Below are positions 14,911 through 23,387 of a DNA stretch of 36,169 nt, one piece after another (the first letter of the stretch is position 1; the number at the start of each line of letters is the position of its first letter). This DNA comes from a virus. The notes beneath the pieces were generated by a model. The model made no database searches and had not been told where the DNA came from. It saw nothing but the letters and a program-made list of their open reading frames with translations. Both the position numbers and the translations under genes were made by a program. The stretch covers positions 1 to 36,169 of IMG/VR virus record IMGVR_UViG_3300035698_012437. The stretch is one strand, 5' to 3'.

Positions 14911-14985
14911 TCCCCGATAGCTCAGCGGTAGAGCAGTTGACTGTTAATCAATTGGTCGGTGGTTCAAATCCGTCTCGGGGAGCCA
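14911..14985 (+). tRNA. tRNA-Asn (anticodon GTT), CCA encoded
   Basis: 75 nt fold as a full cloverleaf. The acceptor stem TCCCCGA pairs with TCGGGGA, followed by G and an encoded CCA. The D arm is AGCTCAGCGGTAGAGC, the anticodon loop is CTGTTAA with GTT, and the T arm contains GGTTCAAATCC. Asn codons AAT and AAC are very common in these genes, so the phage may use it to supplement the host pool. An attachment site is the other common reason for a tRNA in a phage, but no integrase is seen. Confidence 0.95.
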
Positions 14986-15078
14986 TTATATAAAGTCCAT
15001 GACGATGGAATCGTAAGTAGAGATAGTTAGTAGATACCTAGTTGAAATTTACACTTATTAAATTTTAAGGTTCAAAAA

Positions 15079-15297
15079 ATGAATATATATGATAAAATAA
15101 GAGTATCAAAAATTAGCAGATTAAATAGAAATTGGCTATACAGGATAACAAAGAAAATTAGATATGATATGGCTTTAGAGCTTATAGGTAATTATTTGAT
15201 ATTAGCAGATGGTAGTAGCTTACAAAAACAAATAAAAGCTAACATAATACTTAGAGAAAGATTAGAAGATATAGGGATTGATACTTCAAAAATATGA
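15079..15297 (+). CDS. Uncharacterised small basic protein (72 aa)
   Basis: 72 residues, basic and helical, with AAGG about 10 nt upstream. The stop overlaps the ATG of the next gene (ATGA), so the two are coupled. The Arg/Lys-rich N-terminal half could bind nucleic acid. Its place just before a possible small terminase may point to DNA packaging, but no family is recognised. Confidence 0.55.
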   Translation: MNIYDKIRVSKISRLNRNWLYRITKKIRYDMALELIGNYLILADGSSLQKQIKANIILRERLEDIGIDTSKI

Positions 15298-15623
15298 TAG
15301 ATTTAGATATAGACAATATTAAAGACCATGAAACCATTGCTACCGTATCTTCGAAGATAGATGATGGAATTTTGGCTGATATATTGTGCATAAGTCTTGA
15401 AGATTTAAAAATTAAATTAAAAGAATACCCTAAATTAGATAAACAAATAAATAGCTCTAGGGCTTTTGCAAAGTATCAAGTAGCAGATAAATGCTATGAT
15501 AAAGCTATAAATAGGGGTTGTAGTAGAAGCATACAACTTATATTAAACACTCAAGCTAAATGGAATAATGATAATTCATTTAATTTTGATGAAAATGCTA
15601 AATTAAAAATTGAGTTTATTTAA
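15294..15623 (+). CDS. Possible terminase small subunit
   Basis: 109 residues. The central GILADILCISLEDLKIKLKE reads as a helix-turn-helix with the I-A-x-x-L-x-I-S-x-x-x-L pattern. It is followed by AKYQVADKCYDKAINRGCSR and SIQLILNTQAKWNN, which mirrors the V-A-x-x-L-Y-x-x-A-x-x-G then A-I-x-x-L-x-T-x-A-x-W pattern of many small-terminase-like phage proteins. These bind packaging-site DNA and feed the large terminase. The large subunit lies 3.6 kb downstream on the same strand. Confidence 0.55.
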   Translation: MIDLDIDNIKDHETIATVSSKIDDGILADILCISLEDLKIKLKEYPKLDKQINSSRAFAKYQVADKCYDKAINRGCSRSIQLILNTQAKWNNDNSFNFDENAKLKIEFI

Positions 15624-15636
15624 AATTTATATATAC

Positions 15637-15642
15637 TATAAT
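15637..15642 (+). promoter_or_regulatory. -10 box TATAAT adjoining a dyad
   Basis: A perfect TATAAT lies one base before an 11-bp near-perfect inverted repeat, so the start of transcription would fall inside its left arm. This would drive the baseplate, tape measure and terminase genes. Confidence 0.45.
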
Positions 15643-15643
15643 A

Positions 15644-15681
15644 GTTACGTATGGTTTTTTTTGGCTCTTTCCATTCGTAAC
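15644..15681 (+). repeat. Inverted repeat, 11-bp arms (operator or RNA hairpin)
   Basis: GTTACGTATGG (15644-15654) and CCATTCGTAAC (15671-15681) pair at 10 of 11 positions across a T-rich 16-nt loop. It lies between the small-terminase-like gene and the DUF2612-like gene, next to TATAAT. It could be an operator or a 5' hairpin that protects the late mRNA; no T-run follows the right arm, so it is not a typical terminator. Confidence 0.7.
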
Positions 15682-15699
15682 ACCAGAAAGGTATAAATA

Positions 15700-16299
15700 A
15701 TGTTTGAATGCAAAAAATCAGAATTATATTCTCAATACTCAAATGCTACAAACCTACAAAAATTATGTCAAAGTTTTTTTACTAATAATTCTTTATGTAA
15801 AGCTTCAAATGAATACTATACAAATGTATTTAATCTTTTAACAGCAGATAGTGATGGTTTAAATTTTTGGGGTATAATATTAAATATTCCTAGAACTCAA
15901 AGATTTATAGATTTAAAAGGTGTATTTGGATTTGAAACAGATAATGATATAAACAATGAAAGATTTGTCTTTAACTTTGATAATGGTGTTTTTTTTAGTG
16001 AAGAAGATAGATATTTTAATGCTTTATTGAGTGACGATGCTTATAGAATATTATTATTTTTTACTTGGCAAAAATACACCATAAACAATAGTTATGGCTC
16101 TATTCATAATGCAATTAATCAATACACGCAATCTATAAGCGATAATAATTATTTTGAAATAAGATATTTAATTGATAAAACAATATACAATTATCATTTT
16201 AATTATAGTTTAAGTGATGAAGAAATTTCGTTATTTAAATATAATAAAATTCTACCAGTACCAGCTGGATTTGATTATACGGTAAGTTGGGAAGAGTAA
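15700..16299 (+). CDS. Baseplate protein (DUF2612-like)
   Basis: 199 residues with AGAAAGG upstream. It shows the DUF2612 sequence order: a start with two helices, then LTADSDGLNFWGIILNIPRT, a GVFGFE segment, a LLSDDAYRILLFF helix, a N-x-S-x-x-x-I-x-x-A-I segment and the ending ILPVPAGFDYTVSW. DUF2612 proteins are baseplate parts of contractile tails, usually near the spike and baseplate J genes. Its stop overlaps the spike gene start (TAATG). Confidence 0.75.
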   Translation: MFECKKSELYSQYSNATNLQKLCQSFFTNNSLCKASNEYYTNVFNLLTADSDGLNFWGIILNIPRTQRFIDLKGVFGFETDNDINNERFVFNFDNGVFFSEEDRYFNALLSDDAYRILLFFTWQKYTINNSYGSIHNAINQYTQSISDNNYFEIRYLIDKTIYNYHFNYSLSDEEISLFKYNKILPVPAGFDYTVSWEE

Positions 16300-16955
16300 T
16301 GAGAAATAAAACTAGTTTTAATTTTTTAGATTTTCAAGACCAGAATTACATAAACTTTTCAATTAATCAAAAGATGTTGAATATAAATACTATGTTTATT
16401 GGCTCAATAGTTGCTATAGATGATGAAAAAGATAATAGTTATAGCATACAGCCATTAAACAATATTGTATCCAATAATAACGATAGTCAAGAACAACCTA
16501 CAATAAATAAAGTACCTAGCTTGTCATTAATGGGTGGTAGTGCTGGTGTAATAATACAATACAGTATTGGTGATGTGGTATTGGTTGGTAGTTGTCAAAG
16601 AGATATACAACCTAAAGAAATAGATGAGTTTAATAGCGACACATACGACCCTAGCAACAAAAGAATGTTTAGCTTAGCTGATAGTATAATTATTAACAAA
16701 ATAAGTTATAGCAACCCTAAAACATTCATTAAAATAACTGATAACAATATATCTATAGATAGTAATGATGGTGATATAGATATAAAGGCAAAAAATATAA
16801 ATATAAATGTTGATGGTAATATGAATTTTGGCGAGGGTAGCTTAGGGGTTGTATTATCAAACGCAACAATAGAAGTTACAGGTGTAACACCTGGTACAGG
16901 TACGGCAATTGGTACTATTAAAACTGGTATAGCATCAAAGTTAAATAGTGTATAA
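16299..16955 (+). CDS. Baseplate spike (Gp138-like membrane-puncturing protein)
   Basis: The start chosen is ATG 16299, overlapping the previous TAA; the in-frame TTG at 16287 is less likely. 218 residues. An N-terminal OB-like domain has FIGSIVAIDDEKDNSYSIQP, then VPSLSLMGGSAGVIIQYSIG and DVVLVGSCQRDI, the Gp138_N pattern. The C-terminus (residues about 150-218) is a beta-helical needle-like repeat (NISIDSNDGDIDIKAKNINI) with Gly-rich turns, as in puncturing spikes. No metal-binding HxH tip is visible. Confidence 0.8.
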   Translation: MRNKTSFNFLDFQDQNYINFSINQKMLNINTMFIGSIVAIDDEKDNSYSIQPLNNIVSNNNDSQEQPTINKVPSLSLMGGSAGVIIQYSIGDVVLVGSCQRDIQPKEIDEFNSDTYDPSNKRMFSLADSIIINKISYSNPKTFIKITDNNISIDSNDGDIDIKAKNININVDGNMNFGEGSLGVVLSNATIEVTGVTPGTGTAIGTIKTGIASKLNSV

Positions 16956-16988
16956 TAACATTTAATTACAATTATATTTAGATAATAT

Positions 16989-18248
16989 ATGTCAGAAAAA
17001 AATAGCGGCTTTTCTATAGATGTTGAGTTAAATTTTAAATCTTTAAAATCTCAATTAGTAACATTACAACAAATGCTAAAAGATTTTAAAGCTCCTAAAA
17101 TAAAATTAGATATTGATGATAGTAAAATAAAAAAAAGTATTACAAGTTTAAATAATCAATTATCTGTAATGAAATCTAAGACTAGTACTGCATCATCAAA
17201 TTTAGGTAATAATGAACTTTTAACAGAATTAAAAAAAATATCAAAGAATACTCATAAATCTATACCTCCTAAAAAAGATGTTGATAATGCTGGTGATGAT
17301 AAAAGCAAAAAAAAATCTAATCTTTTAAATATTACTCCTAAAAAGATTATGGGAGGTTTAGGTATAGCAGGTTTAGCATTTGCTATTAAATATGCAATTA
17401 AGCAAGCAAATGATACTGTTAAAGCGGGATATGTTGCCAGTACAAATGCTAGTGAATTAAAAGATGTTGGTGGTTTAAGGTCTTTATTTACACAAGCGGG
17501 TTTAAGTAAAGATAAAGCTGATAAATCATTATCTTCTTTGTTTGATACATTATTGCAAGGTCAATTCATGAAACCTGAAAAAGCTAATGCTTTAGCTGCT
17601 ATTAGTGGAAAGTCTGCTAGCTTTATAACTTCAGATGCTAAACCTATAGATGTTATTAGAGGGATTGGTGAAAACAAAAGAAACCTGCCTGAAAGAGAAA
17701 GGTATATGTTTGCTCAAAGTGTAGGTGTTGATAGAGAAAGCTTGCAGGTTATAGATAGTTTATCTAAAGCTGGTAAATTATCTGAAGAAAGTTTGGATAT
17801 GGAAGCTAAGAAATTAGGTTTAACAAAAGATAATTTAGAAGAGCAAACTAAATTAGTTAAATCTACAGCTGAATTATCAAATAGTTTTAGTGGTTTAGGT
17901 AAAAATTTAACTAGTACATTTTCACCAATTATTTCTGGACTTGCTGATATTGGGTCTAAAGGTGCACAATTTATTGGAAGCGAAGTATCATCTTTTAATA
18001 ATGGATTAAAAGTTATGAATAGGGCAATAAACAATACTTTAGATTATGTTATGCACCCTATCCAATCATACCAATTAAATAAAGAGTATGGAGTTGGTAA
18101 TAGTACACCTTTACCAAGTAAAAAAGAAGAATATCACTACCATGTTGGTAATATTAATTTAAGTGATGTTAAGACATATATGGGATTAACAAAAGAATTG
18201 CAAAACATGAGTACTAAATCATCATATTTAGGAGGCAGAAGTGTCTAA
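16989..18248 (+). CDS. Short tape measure protein
   Basis: 419 residues. The N-terminal helix-rich region (1-115) is followed by a hydrophobic, glycine-rich stretch MGGLGIAGLAFAIKYAI (121-137), typical of tape measures that cross the membrane. Long amphipathic helices follow to about residue 360, then a short His/Tyr-containing end. Its place between the spike and the hub protein, and the absence of a larger candidate, support the call. It is short for a myovirus tape measure and implies a short tail. There is no lytic domain. Confidence 0.65.
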   Translation: MSEKNSGFSIDVELNFKSLKSQLVTLQQMLKDFKAPKIKLDIDDSKIKKSITSLNNQLSVMKSKTSTASSNLGNNELLTELKKISKNTHKSIPPKKDVDNAGDDKSKKKSNLLNITPKKIMGGLGIAGLAFAIKYAIKQANDTVKAGYVASTNASELKDVGGLRSLFTQAGLSKDKADKSLSSLFDTLLQGQFMKPEKANALAAISGKSASFITSDAKPIDVIRGIGENKRNLPERERYMFAQSVGVDRESLQVIDSLSKAGKLSEESLDMEAKKLGLTKDNLEEQTKLVKSTAELSNSFSGLGKNLTSTFSPIISGLADIGSKGAQFIGSEVSSFNNGLKVMNRAINNTLDYVMHPIQSYQLNKEYGVGNSTPLPSKKEEYHYHVGNINLSDVKTYMGLTKELQNMSTKSSYLGGRSV

Positions 18249-19251
18249 ACAAAAAATAAGATGTATTAGATTATTGTTAGAAATGGATAGAGAAAGTTTT
18301 GATGATGATGGTAATAATGTTAAAGAAATAATTAGCTGGACTAATCCAAGTAAATTAAACATTGAAGTTACACTTGATGAAAGTTTAGTTATATTTGGCA
18401 ATAGTGCTACTGTAAAAATATTTGGTATGGATATTGATAGTTGTTTTGCATTTACTAAATTTAATTCCATATTTGTTGAATATTATAATCATGTGAGTAT
18501 TTTTGCTGGTATTTTAGATAGTAATAATTTAGATATAGATAATTCAAGTGATAGCGAGATAGAGGAATATATAAGGGGTAATATACCGTTAGCTTATAAT
18601 GGTGTAATATCTGTTGCTGGAGCTGATTTTAACGACCCTAACAGACCTTTTTATATATCATCTAGCATGAGCTATGGTAATTCTGTAGCTATATTAGATA
18701 ACACTTCTATAAATGAAACTACCACTACTGAAAATGTATTAAAAGATATTATTGATGCTAATAATATTACTGATAGTACAAAGTTTGAAATAGTTTTTGA
18801 TGGTAGTAGCAAAGATATAAATAAAGCTTATTATACAGGTGATTTTGTTACTCAATTAACTATGTTTTGCAACGATTATGGTTATAGATTTTCTATTAGT
18901 GGTAACAAAGTATACATTACAGATGTAGGTACTGCTTTTTCATTTGGTAAAATAAAGTTATTACAACAAGCTTTTGATGGTGAGATTGGTGTTATAGGAT
19001 ACCCTACAATAAAACCTATGTTATTTTCTGTAAAATCAATTTATGATAATTCTTTAGGTGTATTAAATAAAGTTTATTTAGATACAGATTATAGACCGTT
19101 TAATAATTACCCTGATGCTGGAAGTCGCAGAGGTAACAATAGAAATACATTTTATGAGATACAACAAAAAAAAAGCCAATTATCTACTAACAATAGCCAA
19201 TGGGAAAGTGAATTAACAATAGTGGAGATGTTAAAAGATAATGGAAATTAA
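18241..19251 (+). CDS. Baseplate hub protein (gp44/gpD-like)
   Basis: 336 residues. The start is GTG 18241, after a GGAGG site, overlapping the tape measure stop. The text VIFGNSATVKIFGMD followed by FNSIFVEY is the usual first beta domain of hub proteins, and YTGDFVTQLTMFCNDYGYRF with a following ISGNKVYITD strand fits the second. Such hubs form the trimeric ring that holds the spike. It ends overlapping the terminase start by 11 nt. Confidence 0.7.
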   Translation: MSKQKIRCIRLLLEMDRESFDDDGNNVKEIISWTNPSKLNIEVTLDESLVIFGNSATVKIFGMDIDSCFAFTKFNSIFVEYYNHVSIFAGILDSNNLDIDNSSDSEIEEYIRGNIPLAYNGVISVAGADFNDPNRPFYISSSMSYGNSVAILDNTSINETTTTENVLKDIIDANNITDSTKFEIVFDGSSKDINKAYYTGDFVTQLTMFCNDYGYRFSISGNKVYITDVGTAFSFGKIKLLQQAFDGEIGVIGYPTIKPMLFSVKSIYDNSLGVLNKVYLDTDYRPFNNYPDAGSRRGNNRNTFYEIQQKKSQLSTNNSQWESELTIVEMLKDNGN

Positions 19252-21022
19252 ACTTACAAAAGATTGGAAGAATTTTATAGAGTCAGATAAGAAATTAAAA
19301 ATATCATTTGGAGGTCGCAGTGGAGGTAAAACTTTTGCTATAGCTATTATATTATTATGTTTAGCATCTCAAAAAAAGATTAAAATATTATGTTGTCGTG
19401 AATTTCAAGCATCTTTAGAAGATAGTGTATATTCAACATTTAAAGAAATATGCGAAAATATACCCTTATTTAATGATTTTTTTAAATTCCTTAGAAATAA
19501 AATAGTTGGTGCTAATGGCTCTGAATTATTATTTAAAGGTTTGCAAAATCCTGATAGTTTAAAATCAATTCCTAAAATAGATTATGCTTGGTTAGAAGAA
19601 GCTCAATCTGTTAGTTTTGATAGTTATAAAAAATTAGAAGCAACTGTAAGACCAAGTGCTTTTAGTATTGACGATAATTGTCAAATATGGGTATCTATGA
19701 ACCCTGATAGTTTAGATGATGTGCTTTATAAAGAAATCATAAAAGAACATAAAAACACTCATATACTTAAAGTTAATTATAATGATAATCCTTTTTGCCC
19801 ACAATCCATGATTGATTTGGCAGAAAAAGAAAAAGAAGAAGATTATGAAAGTTATAGGCATATATGGTTAGGTGAACCTATAAGTATAAATGAAGTGCTT
19901 ATATATGCTAACAAATGGACTGTAAAAGAATTTAATCCAAACATAGATTTGTATAATGGTACTTTAGAATTTGAAGGTAGCCATAAAAAAGTTAGGTATG
20001 GTATTGATATTGGAGGTAGTAGTCCTACTGCTGTTTGTGAGTGCTTTATACATGATAATTGTCTTTATATACATAATGAGATATACAAAAGAAATATGTC
20101 AGCAGAAGAGCTTACACAAGCTATTACAGATACAATGCCATTAGCATATAGTCATAGTGCCAGTATAACAGGAGATAACAATAATGTATCTTTCTTAAAT
20201 GGTATAATGAAAGATAGGGTTGTAGATAATGTATTTTATAAAGGACTAAAGGTTAAAACTGCTATGAAAGGTCCAGGTAGCGTTTTAACTGGTATTAAGT
20301 ACATAAGGTCATTTAAAAGAATATATATCCACCCTAGGTGTAAAAATGCTATTAAAGAGATGGGTTTGTATTCTTATAAGGTTAATCTTAAAACGGGTGA
20401 AGTTATTCATGACATGGTTGTTAAGAAATACGATCATTTTTGTTTTAGTGGAGATACTAAAGTTATTGTAAATAATCAAGAAATGATGTTTAAAAATATT
20501 CCTGAGAGTGGAGTAGTTAAAGGTTTTGATGGTAAAAATATTAAATATAAAAATGGTGGTTATATTAAGTGCGATAAGTTATTGAGTATAATTCTAGAAG
20601 ATGGTGAAATAATAAAATCAACAAAAGAGCATAAGTTTTTAACTACAGATGGTTGGTTAGAAGCTAAACATTTAAAAGGAAGATTATTATGCAACAAATA
20701 TTTAATCGAAAAAAATACAGCTCAAACAAATGCAATTCAGAATCGCGAAGAGATAGCGGAATTGATAATATCAAAGGTTAATGTGAATGCTGCAAAAATG
20801 TATTATCAAAAACTTGTAGTAGAAGTTTCTCGAACAGGATTAGAGCAAGAAAAAACATATTGCCTAACAACTGAACAAGGGGCGTTTAGTTTAGCAAATG
20901 GTATTATAGTAAGTAATTGCGATGCTTTGCGTTATGGTTGTGAAGATGGATACTATAGAAAAAAGAATGTTACATATGATGCTGGTAAATATGAAAGAGC
21001 TTTAAAACAAGCTTCTAAATAA
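19241..21022 (+). CDS. terL: Terminase large subunit with an intein in the nuclease domain
   Basis: 593 residues as encoded, 434 after removal of a 159-residue intein. The N-terminal packaging ATPase has Walker A GGRSGGKT (24-31), Walker B IDYAWLEEA (113-121) and the coupling motif VSMNPDS near 150. The C-terminal RNase H-like nuclease starts with YGIDIGG (about residue 250). Its last motif is D-H-F then C-D-A-L-R-Y-G, and the intein lies between F400 and C560, just before the conserved Asp. The domain order and motifs fit the Terminase_3 group. The nuclease motif is complete only after splicing, so packaging may depend on it. The stop overlaps tail-to-tail with a baseplate-cluster gene by 21 nt. 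Confidence 0.9.
   Translation: MEIKLTKDWKNFIESDKKLKISFGGRSGGKTFAIAIILLCLASQKKIKILCCREFQASLEDSVYSTFKEICENIPLFNDFFKFLRNKIVGANGSELLFKGLQNPDSLKSIPKIDYAWLEEAQSVSFDSYKKLEATVRPSAFSIDDNCQIWVSMNPDSLDDVLYKEIIKEHKNTHILKVNYNDNPFCPQSMIDLAEKEKEEDYESYRHIWLGEPISINEVLIYANKWTVKEFNPNIDLYNGTLEFEGSHKKVRYGIDIGGSSPTAVCECFIHDNCLYIHNEIYKRNMSAEELTQAITDTMPLAYSHSASITGDNNNVSFLNGIMKDRVVDNVFYKGLKVKTAMKGPGSVLTGIKYIRSFKRIYIHPRCKNAIKEMGLYSYKVNLKTGEVIHDMVVKKYDHFCFSGDTKVIVNNQEMMFKNIPESGVVKGFDGKNIKYKNGGYIKCDKLLSIILEDGEIIKSTKEHKFLTTDGWLEAKHLKGRLLCNKYLIEKNTAQTNAIQNREEIAELIISKVNVNAAKMYYQKLVVEVSRTGLEQEKTYCLTTEQGAFSLANGIIVSNCDALRYGCEDGYYRKKNVTYDAGKYERALKQASK
20441..20917 (+). other. Mini-intein (159 aa) within the terminase
   Basis: Residues 401-559 of the precursor. 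Block A is CFSGDTKVIV with nucleophile Cys1. Block B is IIKSTKEHKFLTTDGW, with the T-x-x-H pattern in S-T-K-E-H. The C-terminal block is TYCLTTEQGAFSLANGIIVS and then Asn, with +1 Cys in the C-extein. There is no DOD or HNH homing endonuclease, only a short linker of about 40 residues. The penultimate residue is Ser instead of the usual His, and the block F His is also missing, so splicing chemistry must differ from the standard route or be slow. Confidence 0.9.
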
Positions 21023-21496
21023 CCCTAAAATACCACCTACAGATACTTCTAAAGGTGGGCTACTAATAAAATTAACAATAACATCTCCTAACTCTCTGTC
21101 ATTATCTGGAGGGTTTATTATAGAAGTAAATACGCAATTATTCAAACTATACCCTATTAAAGCATTAGGATACAAAACATATAAAGAGCCTTTTGAAGTA
21201 ATTTTATTCTTTATTTGTTCCTGAGATATACTTCTAATTGGTGATAATGCTATTGATTGAGGATGGTAGTTTAAAGTACCATTAATAATAGCATTATTAA
21301 CACTATCAACAATCTTACCGTTCATAGTTGGCTTTCTATTTATATTTTCAGTTACATTAGGGTAGTTAATAAATTTATCTTTACCTGTACCTGTTGATAA
21401 TAATATAGGTAAATTATCAAAAGAAACACTTGTAGGTATAAAAAAAGCTATAACATCTTTAGAAGTTCTTACATAATTAATTGGCTGACCTATCAT
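21002..21496 (-). CDS. Baseplate-cluster protein of unknown function
   Basis: 164 residues, last gene of the minus-strand baseplate block; the start overlaps the stop of the baseplate J gene by 4 nt. Features: an N-terminal YVRTSKDVIAFFIPTSV strand pair, a middle helix region (IVDSVNNAIINGTLNYHPQS) and a C-terminal GGILGLF hydrophobic end. Without a recognised family, the location suggests a minor tail or baseplate component. It overlaps the terminase gene tail-to-tail. Confidence 0.55.
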   Translation of the reverse strand: MIGQPINYVRTSKDVIAFFIPTSVSFDNLPILLSTGTGKDKFINYPNVTENINRKPTMNGKIVDSVNNAIINGTLNYHPQSIALSPIRSISQEQIKNKITSKGSLYVLYPNALIGYSLNNCVFTSIINPPDNDRELGDVIVNFISSPPLEVSVGGILGLFRSLF

Positions 21497-22689
21497 TCTA
21501 TAATCACCTCTATGTTTTCTTTTTCTAATGTAAGTATCTTATCTACAGATTCTTGTATTTGAACTTTATTTACAGCATCACTATCTATACTAATAAATAT
21601 TGATTGTGTTTCAAATACTCCTATAAGTAATAAGCTAGGTATAAATCTTGAAGTATTTACAAGTGAACCTATACCTACTTTTAACATTCCATTTATACCA
21701 CTATCACCATTCCAATTATCTAATATAGATTCTTTTACATCATTTAATATTGTGTCAGCAAAACTATCTTGATTTTTAATTGTTAGTTTTATATATGCAG
21801 GCACGGGGACTGGTATTTGATAAACAAAATCATACACCCAGTCCTTATTAAATTCTTTATATGTATAACTAGCGTTTGTATTACCAACTTGGTTACATAA
21901 ACTACCTCTATTTTTTAATACTTCGCCTATGGTGTTATTTGTACCACCTAGTACTATAGCCATGATACTGCTAGGTGGTAATGTTACACCTTTTACTACC
22001 TTGTCATATAATGTTTTATTTTCAATAACATCGGCATCCAATACACTTTCAATTTGAATTAAGTTACCGTATATTGAAGATATACTAGCACTACCTTGTA
22101 TACCTAAAACTTTAGTTCTTCTATTTCTTAAACTACTGTCATCTTCAACTATAGTTCCAAGTACTCCAGTAGTTATATTGTTTACAGTTTCCCAACCAGT
22201 AACAGGTGTTACTATAATATTTATAGTATTTCTGTTTACAGGAATTTCACCATTTTCTACAGATAAAAAAGTACCACTACCTTTACCTTCATTATCTAAA
22301 GTTATATCATCTGCACTATAGAATTTAATACCTTGATTATTTTGAACTACACTATCTTTAGGTATTAATGTTGTTTCTAAACCCTCGCATTCACATATTA
22401 CGACTGATGGAGTAGCACCCTTTCTCTCAACACCGTTTAATGCACATATTGCATCTAAGAATATCCCAATAGCATAATTAGGGTTATATATATCTCCGTA
22501 GAGTAAAGTTTTAAATCCCTCGTTATCTATAGTAACTTCAGCCAACTGCTCTATTAGCTGTCCGTTTAAACCTGCTTCTGTACCTACTTGTATATCTACA
22601 TTATCTCCAAATATAGTTACAAATACATTTTGCCATAAAATTATAGCTTCATCTGATGTTATAGGGTTGTACCCTTTGTTACTTAGCAT
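21493..22689 (-). CDS. Baseplate J-like wedge protein
   Basis: 398 residues. The N-terminus (ITSDEAIILWQNVFVTIFG, then V-G-T-E-A-G-L-N-G-Q-L-I-E-Q-L) and the middle (GVERKGATPSVVICECEG, GTFLSVENGEIPV, VTPVTGWETVNN) follow the baseplate J family of P2 gpJ, Mu gp47 and similar proteins. The C-terminal third has the usual alpha/beta repeats (IPVPVPAYIKLTI). Baseplate J forms the wedge ring around the hub. It lies in order with the wedge/gp25-like and plug-like genes upstream. Confidence 0.85.
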   Translation of the reverse strand: MLSNKGYNPITSDEAIILWQNVFVTIFGDNVDIQVGTEAGLNGQLIEQLAEVTIDNEGFKTLLYGDIYNPNYAIGIFLDAICALNGVERKGATPSVVICECEGLETTLIPKDSVVQNNQGIKFYSADDITLDNEGKGSGTFLSVENGEIPVNRNTINIIVTPVTGWETVNNITTGVLGTIVEDDSSLRNRRTKVLGIQGSASISSIYGNLIQIESVLDADVIENKTLYDKVVKGVTLPPSSIMAIVLGGTNNTIGEVLKNRGSLCNQVGNTNASYTYKEFNKDWVYDFVYQIPVPVPAYIKLTIKNQDSFADTILNDVKESILDNWNGDSGINGMLKVGIGSLVNTSRFIPSLLLIGVFETQSIFISIDSDAVNKVQIQESVDKILTLEKENIEVIIE

Positions 22690-23073
22690 TTAAAATGTCC
22701 TTATACTTTCTATAGTTAAATCTACATTGTTTATGCTTGTAAATATAACTCTGATTAATAAATCTCGTGTTGATGGGTTTAAAAGAAAGTTTATTTCAAG
22801 TATTTTTTTTACTCCGTAAACATTTTTAATGTTTTGGTACAAGCTAGTTTTAAGCTGATTGTAATTATTTGTAGCTAAAAAGTTAGCATAATTTATGCCT
22901 AAAGTATTGTTAAACCTATACTCTGTTTGTATAAAAATAATAGTATGAGATACATTTTCTAATATTAAATCATCGTCGTATACAATGGCTATGTTGCCAG
23001 TATTATCTAAAAAAATATCATTATAATCTACATTTAAAATATCTTCTTGATAATTGCTTGTTATACCTTTCAT
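22690..23073 (-). CDS. Baseplate wedge protein (gpW/gp25-like)
   Basis: 127 residues, abutting the baseplate J gene. DIFLDNTGNIAIVYDDD at residues about 19-35 is the pattern at the start of W/gp25-like wedges, followed by helices with IIFIQTEYRFNNTLGIN and the strand IRVIF near residues 107-111. The compact fold and gene neighbour match. A typical EPR motif is not visible, so the identification rests on pattern and position. Confidence 0.7.
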   Translation of the reverse strand: MKGITSNYQEDILNVDYNDIFLDNTGNIAIVYDDDLILENVSHTIIFIQTEYRFNNTLGINYANFLATNNYNQLKTSLYQNIKNVYGVKKILEINFLLNPSTRDLLIRVIFTSINNVDLTIESIRTF

Positions 23074-23387
23074 ATAAAATCCTTTAATTCTTCTATATCA
23101 TTAAAATAATATAAGTTAGTTGTTTTACCTATATTATCAATATTGATATTTTCATTGTTAGTATTTATAAAATAAACCTTGCCTATAAATCCACTATTGT
23201 CATTGTATGGATTAATGGGTTTACCAATAATAATAGGTATACCTCTAATAACATCTATTTTATTATATTTTAAATTAGCAAAATAAACATTATTTTTTAT
23301 ATACATTTCAACAGTTATAGTCTGATTATTAGCTACAAAATTTAAAGACTGGTTTGGGTAGTTATATTGTAAATTTATTTTTTGCAT
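23070..23387 (-). CDS. Baseplate plug-like protein
   Basis: 105 residues, overlapping the next gene by 4 nt. The beta-rich pattern NQTITVEMYIKNNVYFANLK, then IRGIPIIIGKPINPYN, a GKVYF strand and a NLYYFN end, resembles the small plug domain found beside gpW-like and baseplate J genes in short-baseplate myoviruses. It is the first gene of the minus-strand block; no Shine-Dalgarno is seen before its ATG, consistent with a very short or leaderless message from the promoter at 23419. Confidence 0.6.
   Translation of the reverse strand: MQKINLQYNYPNQSLNFVANNQTITVEMYIKNNVYFANLKYNKIDVIRGIPIIIGKPINPYNDNSGFIGKVYFINTNNENINIDNIGKTTNLYYFNDIEELKDFI

Noticed and set aside
14911-14985. tRNA as an attachment site for integration
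   Set aside because: No integrase, excisionase or second partial copy of the tRNA end was found in the window.
20441-20917. Intein region as a domain of the terminase or an inserted homing endonuclease gene
   Set aside because: Its ends carry intein blocks A, B, F and G with Cys1, Asn and +1 Cys, and there is no separate start codon or nuclease motif.
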